From: Ectopseudomonas composti | GTDB lineage: Bacteria > Pseudomonadota > Gammaproteobacteria > Pseudomonadales > Pseudomonadaceae | Assembly (NCBI RefSeq): GCF_001567565.1 | Contig: NZ_LSSW01000029.1 | Coordinates: 248,001 to 312,000 of the forward strand | Reading direction: 5' to 3' | Length of the DNA: 64,000 nucleotides | In this document: positions 18,645-26,720 of the stretch, in pieces | Layout: every line of letters starts with the position of its first letter | Position numbering within the stretch: the stretch's first letter is position 1 | The notes under the pieces: generated by a model | Told to the model about the DNA's origin: nothing | The model's database searches: none | The model's input: the letters and a program-made list of their open reading frames with translations, nothing else | Program-made: the position numbers and the translations under genes

Positions 18645-18675
18645 AAAACGCCCCGCATTGCGGGGCGTTTTCATT
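18645..18675. terminator. terminator after the YajG-like gene, probably bidirectional
   Basis: A stem AAAACGCCCCGC/GCGGGGCGTTTT with loop ATT lies between convergent genes, 18 bases past the lipoprotein stop. Confidence 0.88.
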
Positions 18676-18687
18676 TGTCTCGGGCCT

Positions 18688-18894
18688 TCAGGCTGCTTCG
18701 GCGTAGAACTCCGGCAGGCTCATGCCGGTACGGTTGTCGATATCCGGCAGGTCGTAGTGCTCATGGCCGCCGAGGGCGCAGTACACCAGCCAGTGCTGGT
18801 CCTGCACGTTGAAGGAGAGTTCATCGACCACGGCGTCCACTTCATCCAGCGAGTCGATCAGGTAGTCGCGATCCAGCGGTTGTGAATTGAGCAT
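18688..18894 (-). CDS. 68-residue hypothetical protein
   Basis: This small acidic soluble protein (MLNSQPLDRDYLIDSLDEVDAVV...) ends LPEFYAEAA. GGAGG lies seven bases before the ATG at 18894, so translation is likely. I recognise no domain. The palindrome-like site GTGAC-N6-GTCAC at 18939-18954 lies 45-60 bases upstream of the start, at nearly the same distance as the related site before the carbonic anhydrase gene. Confidence 0.65.
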   Translation of the reverse strand: MLNSQPLDRDYLIDSLDEVDAVVDELSFNVQDQHWLVYCALGGHEHYDLPDIDNRTGMSLPEFYAEAA

Positions 18895-18938
18895 GGCAGG
18901 TCCTCCAGGGACATTGAGGTTTGGCTCCAGCAACAGCG

Positions 18939-18954
18939 GTGACTGTTTGGTCAC
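18939..18954. promoter_or_regulatory. GTGAC-N6-GTCAC inverted repeat upstream of the 68-residue gene
   Basis: GTGACTGTTTGGTCAC shares both outer arms and the whole right half TTGGTCAC with the perfect palindrome at 4356-4371. It lies 45-60 bases before a start codon. Probably an operator of an unidentified regulator. Confidence 0.4.
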
Positions 18955-19167
18955 TCTGAGAGATACAAACCCTAGGCCAGGCATATGACAGTTTTCAGAC
19001 GATTTCGGGATAGAGAGCTGCGTTCGTCGGAAACGAACCTTATAAAAGATGGGTTTCAGTACACTGCGCAACGACTTTTCGCTGGCTGAGAAGCGTGCTT
19101 TTCAGCTGAATTCCCCATTCTGGTGCAGTGGCGGGGCTGCTGCACCATGCTGTACTCGAGGTGTCGC

Positions 19168-19443
19168 ATGTCGCTGCAGGTGTTGTGGTCACTGTTCGTC
19201 GCCCACCCGGCCGGGGCGGTGAATTCGCTGGCCTTGTTCTTTGCCCTGGCGGGTGCCTGGTTGTGTCTGATGACCCGACTGCGCGAGCAGCGCGGGATGG
19301 CGCGAGTGATGGCGCAGGGGGCGCTGGATGAGGCTGAGGTGTTGGACGAGCGCACCTGGCGTATCAATCGCTTCTTCTATCGCTTTGGCGCCCTGTGCCT
19401 GGGGGCTGCGTTGTTGCTGTCCTGGTTCAGCACGCGGTTTTGA
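19168..19443 (+). CDS. small membrane protein of unknown function
   Basis: This 91-residue protein has two hydrophobic segments (AVNSLALFFALAGAWLCLM and FYRFGALCLGAALLLSWF) around a charged middle (REQRGMARVMAQGALDEAEVLDERTWR), so it is probably a two-pass inner-membrane protein. I chose the ATG at 19168 because GAGGTG lies just upstream; two earlier in-frame ATGs are weaker. It is divergent from the 68-residue gene and followed by a terminator. Family unknown to me. Confidence 0.6.
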   Translation: MSLQVLWSLFVAHPAGAVNSLALFFALAGAWLCLMTRLREQRGMARVMAQGALDEAEVLDERTWRINRFFYRFGALCLGAALLLSWFSTRF

Positions 19444-19460
19444 CGCTTGAGCGATTAACG

Positions 19461-19491
19461 AAAACGGCAGCCCTGGTGGCTGCCGTTTTGG
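19461..19491. terminator. bidirectional terminator
   Basis: A 12-bp perfect stem AAAACGGCAGCC/GGCTGCCGTTTT with a five-base loop lies between the small membrane protein gene and the convergent acyltransferase gene. Confidence 0.88.
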
Positions 19492-19506
19492 TTTGTAGCG
19501 GAGCGC

Positions 19507-20670
19507 TTAGAGGGGCAAGCCGGCCTTGATTCGATACTGGTTACGGACCGGATTGGCGTATTGCAGGATCAGAAACGGCTTTTCTTCGGCGCTGCAGGCT
19601 GCCAGGCGTTTGTTCCACTGCGCTTCGGCCGCGGCCAGTTCTGCCTCGGGGAATACCTCGCTTGCCGCCGGCACGTTCAGCTCGCTCTCGCGGCCTTCCC
19701 ACATGGCGTAGGCCAGGTAGTGGACGGGGAACAGGCGGTACTGGCCGAGAATATGGCGATCCAGCGCCTGCGCCAGCTGCTTGGTATCTTCCAGGCCGGC
19801 CATCGGCGGGCTGAAGTGCAGGTGCACGCGTCCTTTATAACCGGTGATGCCCAGGGCGATGCTGGCGTCGTCCTCGCCTGGTGCCTTGGTGTAGTTGCCG
19901 GTGGCGGCGCGTATGCTCAGCTCGCGGGCCTTGGCCAGGTCGCAGGGATCGTACTCGTAGCTGATCGAAACCGGCACCAGGTTCAGCGAGTCGATGACCT
20001 CGGCGAACGGCTCGTCCTTGCGGCTCATGTGGAACATCTTGAGGATGGCCGAATCGGTGCGGTCGTCCCCATCCTTGGCGCGGCCTTCGGCCTGGGCGAT
20101 CCAGATCGATTCGCCGTCTTCGCAGATCGAGTGATTGATGTAGGCCGAAAGCAACTGATAGGCCGCCAGCTTCTCGCGTCGCCCGCTGATCGAACGGTGC
20201 ACGATGAAGCTCTTGTTCAGGCGCATCAGGTCGCTGACGAAGGGGCGCTGCAGCAGGTTGTCGCCGATGGCGATACGCGGTGTCTGCAGGCCGGCATGGT
20301 AGACGGCGTAGTTGACGAAGGCCGGATCCATGACGATGTCGCGATGGTTGGCCAGATACAGATAGGGTTTGCCCGGCTGCAAGTGCTCCAGGCCGGAGTA
20401 GCTGATGCCGTCACTGGCATGCTCGATGGTACGGTCGATGTAGGGCTCGATCTTTTCCTGCAGCTTGTTGACCGAGTCGATGCTGGCGAATTCGCTGCGC
20501 AGCCGCGCGGCGATCAGCGGTTTGAGCAGCCAGCCTAGCGGGCTGGCCAGTCGTGGGAAGCGAAAACGGGTAAGGGTACCGAGGAACGCCGGGTCGGCGA
20601 GCAGGCGCGCCAGCACGGGGCGTACTTCTGCATCGGCATAGGGTCGGATGGCATCAAATGCGCCCATCAT
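19507..20670 (-). CDS. 1-acyl-sn-glycerol-3-phosphate acyltransferase-like protein
   Basis: This 387-residue member of the glycerolipid acyltransferase superfamily has the catalytic NHRDIVMD motif (NHX4D) near residue 108 and a downstream EGRAKDGDDRT block in the place of the glycerolphosphate-binding EGTR motif. It is longer than PlsC and lacks obvious long membrane segments, so it may be a peripheral membrane enzyme. Acceptor unknown. Two adjacent ATGs could serve as start (20670 and 20667), both after AAGAGAG. Confidence 0.78.
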   Translation of the reverse strand: MMGAFDAIRPYADAEVRPVLARLLADPAFLGTLTRFRFPRLASPLGWLLKPLIAARLRSEFASIDSVNKLQEKIEPYIDRTIEHASDGISYSGLEHLQPGKPYLYLANHRDIVMDPAFVNYAVYHAGLQTPRIAIGDNLLQRPFVSDLMRLNKSFIVHRSISGRREKLAAYQLLSAYINHSICEDGESIWIAQAEGRAKDGDDRTDSAILKMFHMSRKDEPFAEVIDSLNLVPVSISYEYDPCDLAKARELSIRAATGNYTKAPGEDDASIALGITGYKGRVHLHFSPPMAGLEDTKQLAQALDRHILGQYRLFPVHYLAYAMWEGRESELNVPAASEVFPEAELAAAEAQWNKRLAACSAEEKPFLILQYANPVRNQYRIKAGLPL

Positions 20671-20767
20671 GCTCTCTTGTTGTAAAACGGCTAAGGTTGA
20701 AAGGGGTCTGCTTAACAGGGTGAGCAGTAGACCGGCGATTATACAGCCAAGTCACAAGGAGGCCGCG

Positions 20768-20950
20768 ATGCTGGAAAGCGAGTCGTATCATTGCCCCTAT
20801 TGCGGCGAACCGGCCGAGGCGCTACTGGACCTGTCGGGCGGTGATCAGTCCTATATCGAGGATTGCCCGGTGTGTTGCCGGCCGATCGAGTTCGAGTTGC
20901 GTACGGACGGTGTCGAGTGGGCGTTGGAAGTACGCGCGGAGAACGATTGA
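20768..20950 (+). CDS. CPXCG motif-containing cysteine-rich protein
   Basis: This 60-residue protein has a zinc-ribbon-like pair of motifs, HCPYCGEP near the N-terminus and DCPVCCRPI about 25 residues later. This matches the small CPXCG family of unknown function. GGAGG lies upstream of the ATG at 20768. Its stop overlaps the next gene's start (TGATG), so the two are translationally coupled. Confidence 0.88.
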   Translation: MLESESYHCPYCGEPAEALLDLSGGDQSYIEDCPVCCRPIEFELRTDGVEWALEVRAEND

Positions 20951-21210
20951 TGCAGCGAATCTACGAGCCGGAAAATCTTCTGGAAGGTCAGATGCTGGTG
21001 GACATGCTGGCCAGCGAGGGCGTCGAGGCGCACCTGCTCGGTCAGCATCTGGTCGGTGCCGTGGGAGAGCTGCCTGCATGTGGCCTGCTCGGTTTGCTTG
21101 TCGCGGACTGCGACGCTGAACGGGCGCGTACGCTGATCGCTGAGTACAATACGGCGCAACCTGTGTCTGGCGATGAGCCAGAGTCCTTTCAGGGCGTGTT
21201 GCTCTGTTGA
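20950..21210 (+). CDS. DUF2007 domain-containing protein
   Basis: This 86-residue soluble protein begins MQRIYEPENLLEGQMLVDML. The pattern of ligand-switching peptide LASEGVEAHLLGQHLVGAVGELP is typical of DUF2007 (a small ACT-like fold thought to sense signals). The start overlaps the preceding stop by one base, and the GGAG inside the end of the previous gene serves as its ribosome site. Function unknown. Confidence 0.85.
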   Translation: MQRIYEPENLLEGQMLVDMLASEGVEAHLLGQHLVGAVGELPACGLLGLLVADCDAERARTLIAEYNTAQPVSGDEPESFQGVLLC

Positions 21211-21237
21211 TGTGCCCCCTGCCTGTCGAGTCGTTTC

Positions 21238-21855
21238 ATGTGTGGACGTTATGCCCTGTTCCGCTGGTCGCCCGCTTTTGCGGCGTTGCCCGGCTTTCCT
21301 GCTGATCAGAAGCCGCACTGGAACCTAGCGCCCAACGGTCAGGTCCTGATGCTGCGCGCAGGCGAGAATGGGCCGCAGGCCGCCGCGGCGCGTTGGGGGC
21401 TGACCCCCGCCTGGCTGAAGGATCTGTCCAAGGCGCCGGCTCATGCGCGGGCCGAAACCCTTGGCGAGCAGCCGATGTTTCGTGAGCCCTTGCGCCTGCG
21501 CCGCGCTCTGTTGCCGGCCAACGGCTTCTACGAGTGGCGCGGGGCGACACGCAAGCGGCCGTACTGGATGACCAACGGCGACTCGCTGATGTATTTCGCC
21601 GCCTTGTGGGAGGTGTATCCGGTTACCGGGCACGACTACCTGAGTGTGGCGTTGATTACCCAGGAAGCCGCGACGCTGCGTCGCCCGCTGATTCTTGACG
21701 AGCATGAACGGGCACTGTGGTTGAGCGACGACACCACGCCCGAACAATTGGCGGCGTTACTGGCCAAGCCGCAGGTCGCGTTGCGAGAACGCGCCCTGGC
21801 GACCCTGGTCAATGATCCGAAGCTCGATGCGCCGGAATGCCTGACCCCAGCCTAG
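21238..21855 (+). CDS. SRAP (SOS response-associated peptidase) family protein, catalytically divergent
   Basis: This 205-residue relative of YedK/HMCES normally crosslinks to abasic sites in single-stranded DNA through Cys2. Cys2 (MCGRYA), NLAP, R71 in HARAET and E99 in GFYEW are present. However, the conserved Asn of the NARxET motif (N75 of E. coli YedK) is a His (H69). The loop that carries the catalytic His of the IHDRRP motif is about six residues shorter and has no His (QEAATLRRPLIL). The start ATG at 21238 must be right, because Cys2 needs to become N-terminal. It may be a non-crosslinking or altered-activity paralogue. Confidence 0.85.
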   Translation: MCGRYALFRWSPAFAALPGFPADQKPHWNLAPNGQVLMLRAGENGPQAAAARWGLTPAWLKDLSKAPAHARAETLGEQPMFREPLRLRRALLPANGFYEWRGATRKRPYWMTNGDSLMYFAALWEVYPVTGHDYLSVALITQEAATLRRPLILDEHERALWLSDDTTPEQLAALLAKPQVALRERALATLVNDPKLDAPECLTPA

Positions 21856-21879
21856 GTACGCCGTGCGCACCCGGACGGA

Positions 21880-21933
21880 GGAGCATTTGGCCTGACGCCT
21901 CCGGCGTCGCGGCCTGCCTGAGGTGAATGCTCC
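21880..21933. repeat. nested inverted repeat, possible terminator
   Basis: GGAGCATT at 21880-21887 pairs with AATGCTCC at 21926-21933. Between them GACGCC/GGCGTC forms an inner hairpin. It lies between the convergent SRAP and chemoreceptor genes and lacks a T-tract. Confidence 0.4.
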
Positions 21934-24084
21934 CTACACCTTGAACTGATTGATCAGGCGCCGCTGCTGTTCGGCCAGCTTGGTCAACTGCGCGCTGGCC
22001 TGGCTGGCTTCGTCGGCACCGCCTGCCACGTCGTTGGCGACCTGCCCGATGTTGGTGACGTTGCGGTTGATGTCCTCGGCTACCGCACTCTGCTCTTCGG
22101 CTGCGCTGGCGATCTGTGTGTTCATGTCGTTGATCACCGACACCGCCTGGGTGATGGACTCCAGCGATTGGGCGGCCTGGCTGGCATGTTGCACACTGTC
22201 GTCGGTCTTGCTCTGGCTCTGCTCCATCACCTTGACCACTTCGCGTGTGCCTTGCTGCAGCTGCTGGATCATGCTCTGGATTTCTTCGGTGGCTTGCTGG
22301 GTTTTCTGCGCCAGGTTGCGCACCTCATCGGCGACCACCGCGAAGCCACGGCCCTGTTCGCCGGCGCGGGCCGCCTCGATGGCCGCATTGAGCGCCAGCA
22401 GATTGGTCTGCTCGGCGATGCCACGAATGGCGACGAGGATCGCGTTGATGTTCTCGCTGTCCTTGGCCAGGTTCTGCACCACGCTCACGGCGCGGCCGAT
22501 CTCGGTGGCCAGCGCAGCGATGGCAGCAGAGGTTTGCTGTACCACCTGCTTGCCCTGATTGGCTGCATGGTCGGCGTGGTTGGCCGCTTCGGCCGCATGT
22601 GTGGCATTGCGTGCGACGTCCTGCGCGGTGGCGGTCATCTCGTGCACGGCCGTGGCCACCAGCTCGATCTCGGCCAACTGCTTCTGCACGCCCTGATTGG
22701 TGCGGATGGCGATGTCGGCAGTGTGCTCGGAGGAGTCACTGACCTGCTGCACCGAGGTCACCACGGACGCGATCATCGTCTGCAATTTGGCCAGGAAGGC
22801 ATTGAAGCCGGCTGCGATCTGCCCGAGCTCGTCCTTGCGATCGACTTGCAGGCGTACCGTCAGATCACCTTCGCCCTTGGCGATGTCGTCGAGCATGCCG
22901 ACCATCTGCCGCAGGGGGCGGGCGATGCCGTAGCCGACGAACCAGATCACCAGCAGGCCCAGGCCGGCGATCAACAGGCCTACCAGTGTCATGCCCAGGG
23001 TGTCGCCGTCGCGCTGCGCGGTCAGGTCGCTCTGCAACTGGAGCAGGTCGGCCATCACGGCTTTGAGCGGTAGCACCAGTATCAGCACCCAGCGCGTGTC
23101 GCTCTGGCCGATATTGAAGCTGAGAAATAGCTCGATATGACTGTGTTCCGGGTCTTCCTTGGCATCGATGGAATAAATCGGTTGGCCGGGCTGCAGTTTG
23201 CCGAGATTAGCCACTTCGTTGGCGTCGAGCAGAACGGTGGCCGGTTCGCCGAGTTTGTCCGGCGCCTTGGTCGAGGCGACCAGGCGTCCATTGCTGGCGA
23301 TCAGCGCGATCTCGCCGGCTCCGCTGTAGAGTTGGGCATCGGCCTTGACCAGCAACTCCTGAATGAAATTCACCGCCAGGTCGGCGCCGGCGATGCCACG
23401 GAACTCGCCGTTGACCAGAATGGGAGAGGTGAAGGAGGCGAGCATGGTCATCTTGCCGCCGACATCGTAAGGGGCCGGGTCGATCACGCAGGGGCGCTTG
23501 CGCTCCTTGGCGCAGAGATAGTATTCACCTTCGCGCACACCGGTAGGCAGCAGCTTCTCGCTCTCCATCGAACCGATGGCGTCGATGCCCAGGCTGCCGT
23601 CGGCATTGCGGTACCACCAGGGCAGGAAGCGGCCGCTGCCGTCGTAGCCGTTTTCCTTGCTGCCGGCATAGATGTCGTCGCTGGCGTCGAAGGCGTTCGG
23701 CTCCCAGCCCAGATAGCTGCCGAGCAGCTTGGGATTTTGCGCCGTGGTTTCGTGTACCAGATTGGCCAGCTCTTCACGGCTGATGCTGAGCATCGGGCTG
23801 CCGTTGGTGTCGGTCATGCCGAGCATGGCGTTGACCCGCGCCAGATCGGCGGTGATCTGCAGTGGGGCTTCCAGCTCCCGCTGAATTTCGCTGACCTGCG
23901 CCTGAGCCAATGCCGACAGACGCTGTTCGATGACTTGCTCCAGTAGTTTCTGCGTGCGCTCCTGTACCAGGTTTTGGGTTCGGCCGCTGGCGAACAGGGC
24001 GTAGAGCACCAGAGCCACGACCACTGCGAGTACGCTGGCGCCGGCTAAGAATGCGACGGAAAACTGGATCGACTTGAACTTCAT
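21934..24084 (-). CDS. methyl-accepting chemotaxis protein with dCache sensor
   Basis: This 716-residue chemoreceptor has TM1 (about 7-31), a periplasmic double-Cache domain (about 35-360), TM2 (about 372-396), HAMP (about 397-450) and a signalling domain with the conserved hairpin tip ...IRGIAEQTNLLALNAAIEAARAGEQGRGFAVVADEVRNLA. In the distal Cache module R152, W156, Y158, D207 and D235 fall where amino-acid-binding dCache receptors keep their ligand contacts, so an amino-acid ligand is plausible but unproven. It ends in FKV without the CheR-tethering pentapeptide. A FliA-type promoter lies just upstream. Confidence 0.93.
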   Translation of the reverse strand: MKFKSIQFSVAFLAGASVLAVVVALVLYALFASGRTQNLVQERTQKLLEQVIEQRLSALAQAQVSEIQRELEAPLQITADLARVNAMLGMTDTNGSPMLSISREELANLVHETTAQNPKLLGSYLGWEPNAFDASDDIYAGSKENGYDGSGRFLPWWYRNADGSLGIDAIGSMESEKLLPTGVREGEYYLCAKERKRPCVIDPAPYDVGGKMTMLASFTSPILVNGEFRGIAGADLAVNFIQELLVKADAQLYSGAGEIALIASNGRLVASTKAPDKLGEPATVLLDANEVANLGKLQPGQPIYSIDAKEDPEHSHIELFLSFNIGQSDTRWVLILVLPLKAVMADLLQLQSDLTAQRDGDTLGMTLVGLLIAGLGLLVIWFVGYGIARPLRQMVGMLDDIAKGEGDLTVRLQVDRKDELGQIAAGFNAFLAKLQTMIASVVTSVQQVSDSSEHTADIAIRTNQGVQKQLAEIELVATAVHEMTATAQDVARNATHAAEAANHADHAANQGKQVVQQTSAAIAALATEIGRAVSVVQNLAKDSENINAILVAIRGIAEQTNLLALNAAIEAARAGEQGRGFAVVADEVRNLAQKTQQATEEIQSMIQQLQQGTREVVKVMEQSQSKTDDSVQHASQAAQSLESITQAVSVINDMNTQIASAAEEQSAVAEDINRNVTNIGQVANDVAGGADEASQASAQLTKLAEQQRRLINQFKV

Positions 24085-24457
24085 GTAGGCTCCCGGACGC
24101 AGAGTGCGACTGTCTCCTGCTATCGGCAGTGGCAGGTGAAAACCTTAGTGGGTGGGTGCTGACAAGCAGGTTGGTGTCGTATTCAGCGAAGGTGGCGTGC
24201 GCTCATCGCGCAAGTGGCGCAGCTGCTCGTATCAAGAGTGCAGTCTGGCCGGCTCCTGAGAGTCTGGGCGAGGCAGGCGTGAATCGCCGAAAAAGCGGAG
24301 CCTGGGCCGTGTACATGAGCATTTGATTGCTGCTGATCGAGGCACGCTCAAGCGAGTTGGTTTGCGGCTGTCAGGCTGTTTTTACGTGGGACTGCCAACG
24401 TAGGTAAGTTGTCAGCGGGCTGCTAGCATAGGGTGTCCGATTCAAGGAGATAGCTCG
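24085..24457. other. divergent promoter region, chemoreceptor and M48 gene
   Basis: This 373-base gap lies between divergent genes. It holds the FliA-type promoter for the chemoreceptor near its left end. On the right an AAGGAGATAG site precedes the M48 start, but I see no good sigma-70 pair. Nothing else in the middle is convincing as a gene. Confidence 0.5.
24120..24147 (-). promoter_or_regulatory. sigma-28 (FliA) promoter of the chemoreceptor gene
   Basis: On the minus strand TAAGGTTT (24147-24140) is followed after 12 bases by GCCGATAG (24127-24120). The FliA consensus is TAAAGTTT-N11-GCCGATAA. The predicted transcript leader is about 30 bases, and a FliA promoter makes sense for a chemotaxis gene. 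Confidence 0.65.
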
Positions 24458-25279
24458 ATGAGCAAGGTTTTCTATCTGAGTGGCCTGGCTGCGGCGCTGC
24501 TGTTGAGCGGTTGCCAGGCGGTCAATACCACCAGCGGCGGTGCAGTCGGTGTGGAGCGCAAGCAGTACATGTTCAGCATGCTGTCCGCCGATGAAGTCAA
24601 TCAGATGTATGCGCAGTCCTATCAGCAGACCCTGAGCGAGGCCTCGAGCAAGGGCATGCTGGACAAGAGCAGTGCCAACGCCAAGCGTTTGCAGACTGTC
24701 GCTGGTCGCTTGATCCCGCAGGCGCCGCGTTTTCGCCCGGATGCCGCCAACTGGCAGTGGGAGGTCAATCTGATCAAGAGCCCTGAGCTCAACGCCAACT
24801 GCGGCCCTGGCGGCAAGATCATTTTCTACAGTGGCATCATCGAGCAACTGAAGCTGACCGATGACGAGATCGCCGCGATCATGGGGCACGAGATGGCTCA
24901 CGCCTTGCGCGAGCACAGCCGTGAAGCGATGTCCAAGGCCTATGGTATCGAGGTCGCCAAACAGGGCGCCGGGGCGTTGCTCGGCCTCGGCGAGAGTGGC
25001 ATGGCGCTCGCCGATACCGTGGTGCAGTACAGCCTGACGCTGCCCAACAGCCGCGGTAACGAGAACGAGGCCGATCTGATCGGCCTGGAACTGGCTGCTC
25101 GCGCGGGCTATGACCCGAATGCGGCTATCAGCCTGTGGCGGAAGATGGAGGCTGCCGGTGGTGGCGCACCGCCCGAGTTCATGAGCACTCACCCGTCGTC
25201 CAGCAGCCGTATCGCTGCGCTGCAGGCGGCCATTCCCAAGGTCATGCCGCTTTACCAACAGGCCAAGGCCGGGCGCTGA
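24458..25279 (+). CDS. M48 family metalloprotease, lipoprotein (LoiP/YggG-like)
   Basis: This 273-residue periplasmic zinc peptidase is anchored as a lipoprotein (lipobox LLSGC, Cys19). The active site HEMAH (H144, E145, H148) and the third ligand region NENEAD (E204) are intact. Relatives degrade misfolded outer-membrane proteins under stress. AAGGAGATAG precedes the ATG. It is monocistronic and converges on the SnoaL-like gene. Confidence 0.92.
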   Translation: MSKVFYLSGLAAALLLSGCQAVNTTSGGAVGVERKQYMFSMLSADEVNQMYAQSYQQTLSEASSKGMLDKSSANAKRLQTVAGRLIPQAPRFRPDAANWQWEVNLIKSPELNANCGPGGKIIFYSGIIEQLKLTDDEIAAIMGHEMAHALREHSREAMSKAYGIEVAKQGAGALLGLGESGMALADTVVQYSLTLPNSRGNENEADLIGLELAARAGYDPNAAISLWRKMEAAGGGAPPEFMSTHPSSSSRIAALQAAIPKVMPLYQQAKAGR

Positions 25280-25290
25280 GTTTGGCTATG

Positions 25291-25330
25291 AAAAACGGCG
25301 CGGCGTGATGGTTCACGGCGCGCCGTTGGC
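25291..25330. terminator. bidirectional terminator between the M48 and SnoaL-like genes
   Basis: AACGGCGCG at 25294-25302 pairs with CGCGCCGTT at 25319-25327. The stem is flanked by an A-run on the left, which fits termination of the minus-strand gene best. Confidence 0.6.
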
Positions 25331-25333
25331 ATT

Positions 25334-25777
25334 TCAGGGCAGGGCCGTTTCGGCCAGGGGGCGCGGCTGCAGGCCCAGTTGGGCGCGGAAGCTCTCCATG
25401 TCGAACATGGTGCAGATTTCCTGAATCTCATTACAAGGTGTCAAGGTCCAGAACGCCATCGCCGAGATGCTCAGCACCTTGTCGCTCGGCGGGTAGCCCA
25501 GTGCGGGGTTCTGGATGGTGCCGATCAGCGTGCACCAGGTCACCACCTTGTAGCCTTCGGCGATGCACTCTTCGATCATGATCTGCAGGTCCGGCATGGC
25601 ATGGCGGACGGTCTGCACTATCTGGGCGAAGCCGGCGCTGCCGACCGGGTGCCCGATGAACGAGCTCTTGTAGAGAAAGTCGCGACTGTGCAGTTGTTCG
25701 GCCAGGGCCAGGCGGCCCTTGTTCCAGCTCAGGTCGATGTGTTGGCACACCACCCTCTTGCGATCATCCAGTGACAT
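25334..25777 (-). CDS. SnoaL-like/ester cyclase family protein
   Basis: This 147-residue protein has an NTF2-like fold and resembles the SnoaL-like polyketide-cyclase family (IDLSWNKGRLALAEQLHSRDFLYKS; GFAQIVQTVRHAMPDLQIMIEECIAEGYKVVTWCTLIGTI). The family holds many small proteins of unknown function, and no substrate can be proposed here. I chose the ATG at 25777, preceded by GGGAGGGC, over one 14 codons earlier. Confidence 0.75.
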   Translation of the reverse strand: MSLDDRKRVVCQHIDLSWNKGRLALAEQLHSRDFLYKSSFIGHPVGSAGFAQIVQTVRHAMPDLQIMIEECIAEGYKVVTWCTLIGTIQNPALGYPPSDKVLSISAMAFWTLTPCNEIQEICTMFDMESFRAQLGLQPRPLAETALP

Positions 25778-25888
25778 GCTGCCCTCCCGACTGCATAGCT
25801 GAACCATGTGACGTGGCACGCACTTTAGCAGCAGGCAGGAGGGGGCTGGAATTGGCCGAAATGCCAGTTGGTTGACGTCAGTAATGTG

Positions 25889-26473
25889 TCAGATCATGCC
25901 GCTCAGCTTCAGTGCCTGATAGCCGGCATAGATCGCCAGTGCAGCGAAGGCGCAGGCTGCCAGGCGGCGAATCAGTGTCAATGGCAGGCGTTCGGCCGCG
26001 AAGTTGCCCGCCAGCACCACCGGTACGTTGGCCACCAGCATGCCCAGCGTGGTGCCGATCACTACCAGGATGAAGTGCGGATATTGCGCAGCCAGCATCA
26101 CGGTCGCGACCTGAGTCTTGTCGCCCATCTCGGCGAGGAAGAAGGCGATCAGGGTGGTGAGGAAGGGACCGTATTTCTTCAGGCCGGATTCCTCGTCGTC
26201 GTCCAGCTTGTCTGGAATCAGGGTCCAGGCCGCCACCACGACGAAGCTGGCGGCAAGAATCCAGCTCAAGGTGGCAGGCGAGAAGAAGCTCGCAACCCAG
26301 CTGCCAATGGCGCCTGCGGCAAAATGGTTGGCCAGGGTGGCGACGACGATGCCCCAGATGATCGGCCATGGCCGGCGAAAGCGAGCGGCCAGCAGCAGCG
26401 CGAGCAATTGCGTCTTGTCGCCAATTTCGGCGAGGGCAACGATGAAGGTGGGGACGAACAGGGATTCCAGCAT
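25889..26473 (-). CDS. TMEM165/GDT1 (UPF0016) family cation exporter, probable Mn2+ efflux
   Basis: This 194-residue inner-membrane protein has six hydrophobic segments in two repeats, each with the family motif E-x-G-D-K-T (ALAEIGDKTQ and FLAEMGDKTQ). Relatives move Ca2+/Mn2+, and bacterial members such as MneA export manganese. A yybP-ykoY manganese riboswitch directly upstream strongly supports Mn2+ export. The AGGAAG ribosome site lies within reach of the riboswitch expression platform. Confidence 0.93.
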   Translation of the reverse strand: MLESLFVPTFIVALAEIGDKTQLLALLLAARFRRPWPIIWGIVVATLANHFAAGAIGSWVASFFSPATLSWILAASFVVVAAWTLIPDKLDDDEESGLKKYGPFLTTLIAFFLAEMGDKTQVATVMLAAQYPHFILVVIGTTLGMLVANVPVVLAGNFAAERLPLTLIRRLAACAFAALAIYAGYQALKLSGMI

Positions 26474-26494
26474 CAGGCTTCCTAAAGGGGCGGG

Positions 26495-26690
26495 TCAACA
26501 CGGCTTATGACACGAACGACCTTCCCGCCCCGGGTGAGGTTGTGCGTGTCATAGGTCTTGTCAAACCGCAGGCCTATCGACGTAGGCCTTGGGTCGCATG
26601 CGCCATGCTCTGCGGAGCAAGTGTGTTGACGCATACCGGGCGAGCTGGGCGCTCGCGGGAGACTACTCCCCTAGGACGGGCGCAATTGTG
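26495..26690 (-). promoter_or_regulatory. yybP-ykoY manganese riboswitch
   Basis: The minus strand carries the conserved aptamer blocks: CCTAGGGGAGTAG (26674-26663), then GCGTCAACACACTTGCTC (around 26632), then a GGCC...GGCC hairpin. The expression platform has two alternative pairings: TATGACACG with CGTGTCATA, and GGGGCGGG with CCCGCCCC. The second lies just before the ribosome site. The class turns on efflux genes when Mn2+ binds. Confidence 0.88.
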
Positions 26691-26720
26691 CCCAAGCGCC
26701 AAGCTGGGAGCAAGCCCAAT

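Noticed and set aside
24129..24326. 65-codon frame in the chemoreceptor/M48 gap
   Set aside because: No ribosome site, and it overlaps the FliA-type promoter; no recognisable domain.
25811..25827. sigma-54 promoter TGGCAC-N5-TTAGC
   Set aside because: The -12 element is wrong (TTAGC rather than TTGCA) and no gene lies downstream on that strand.
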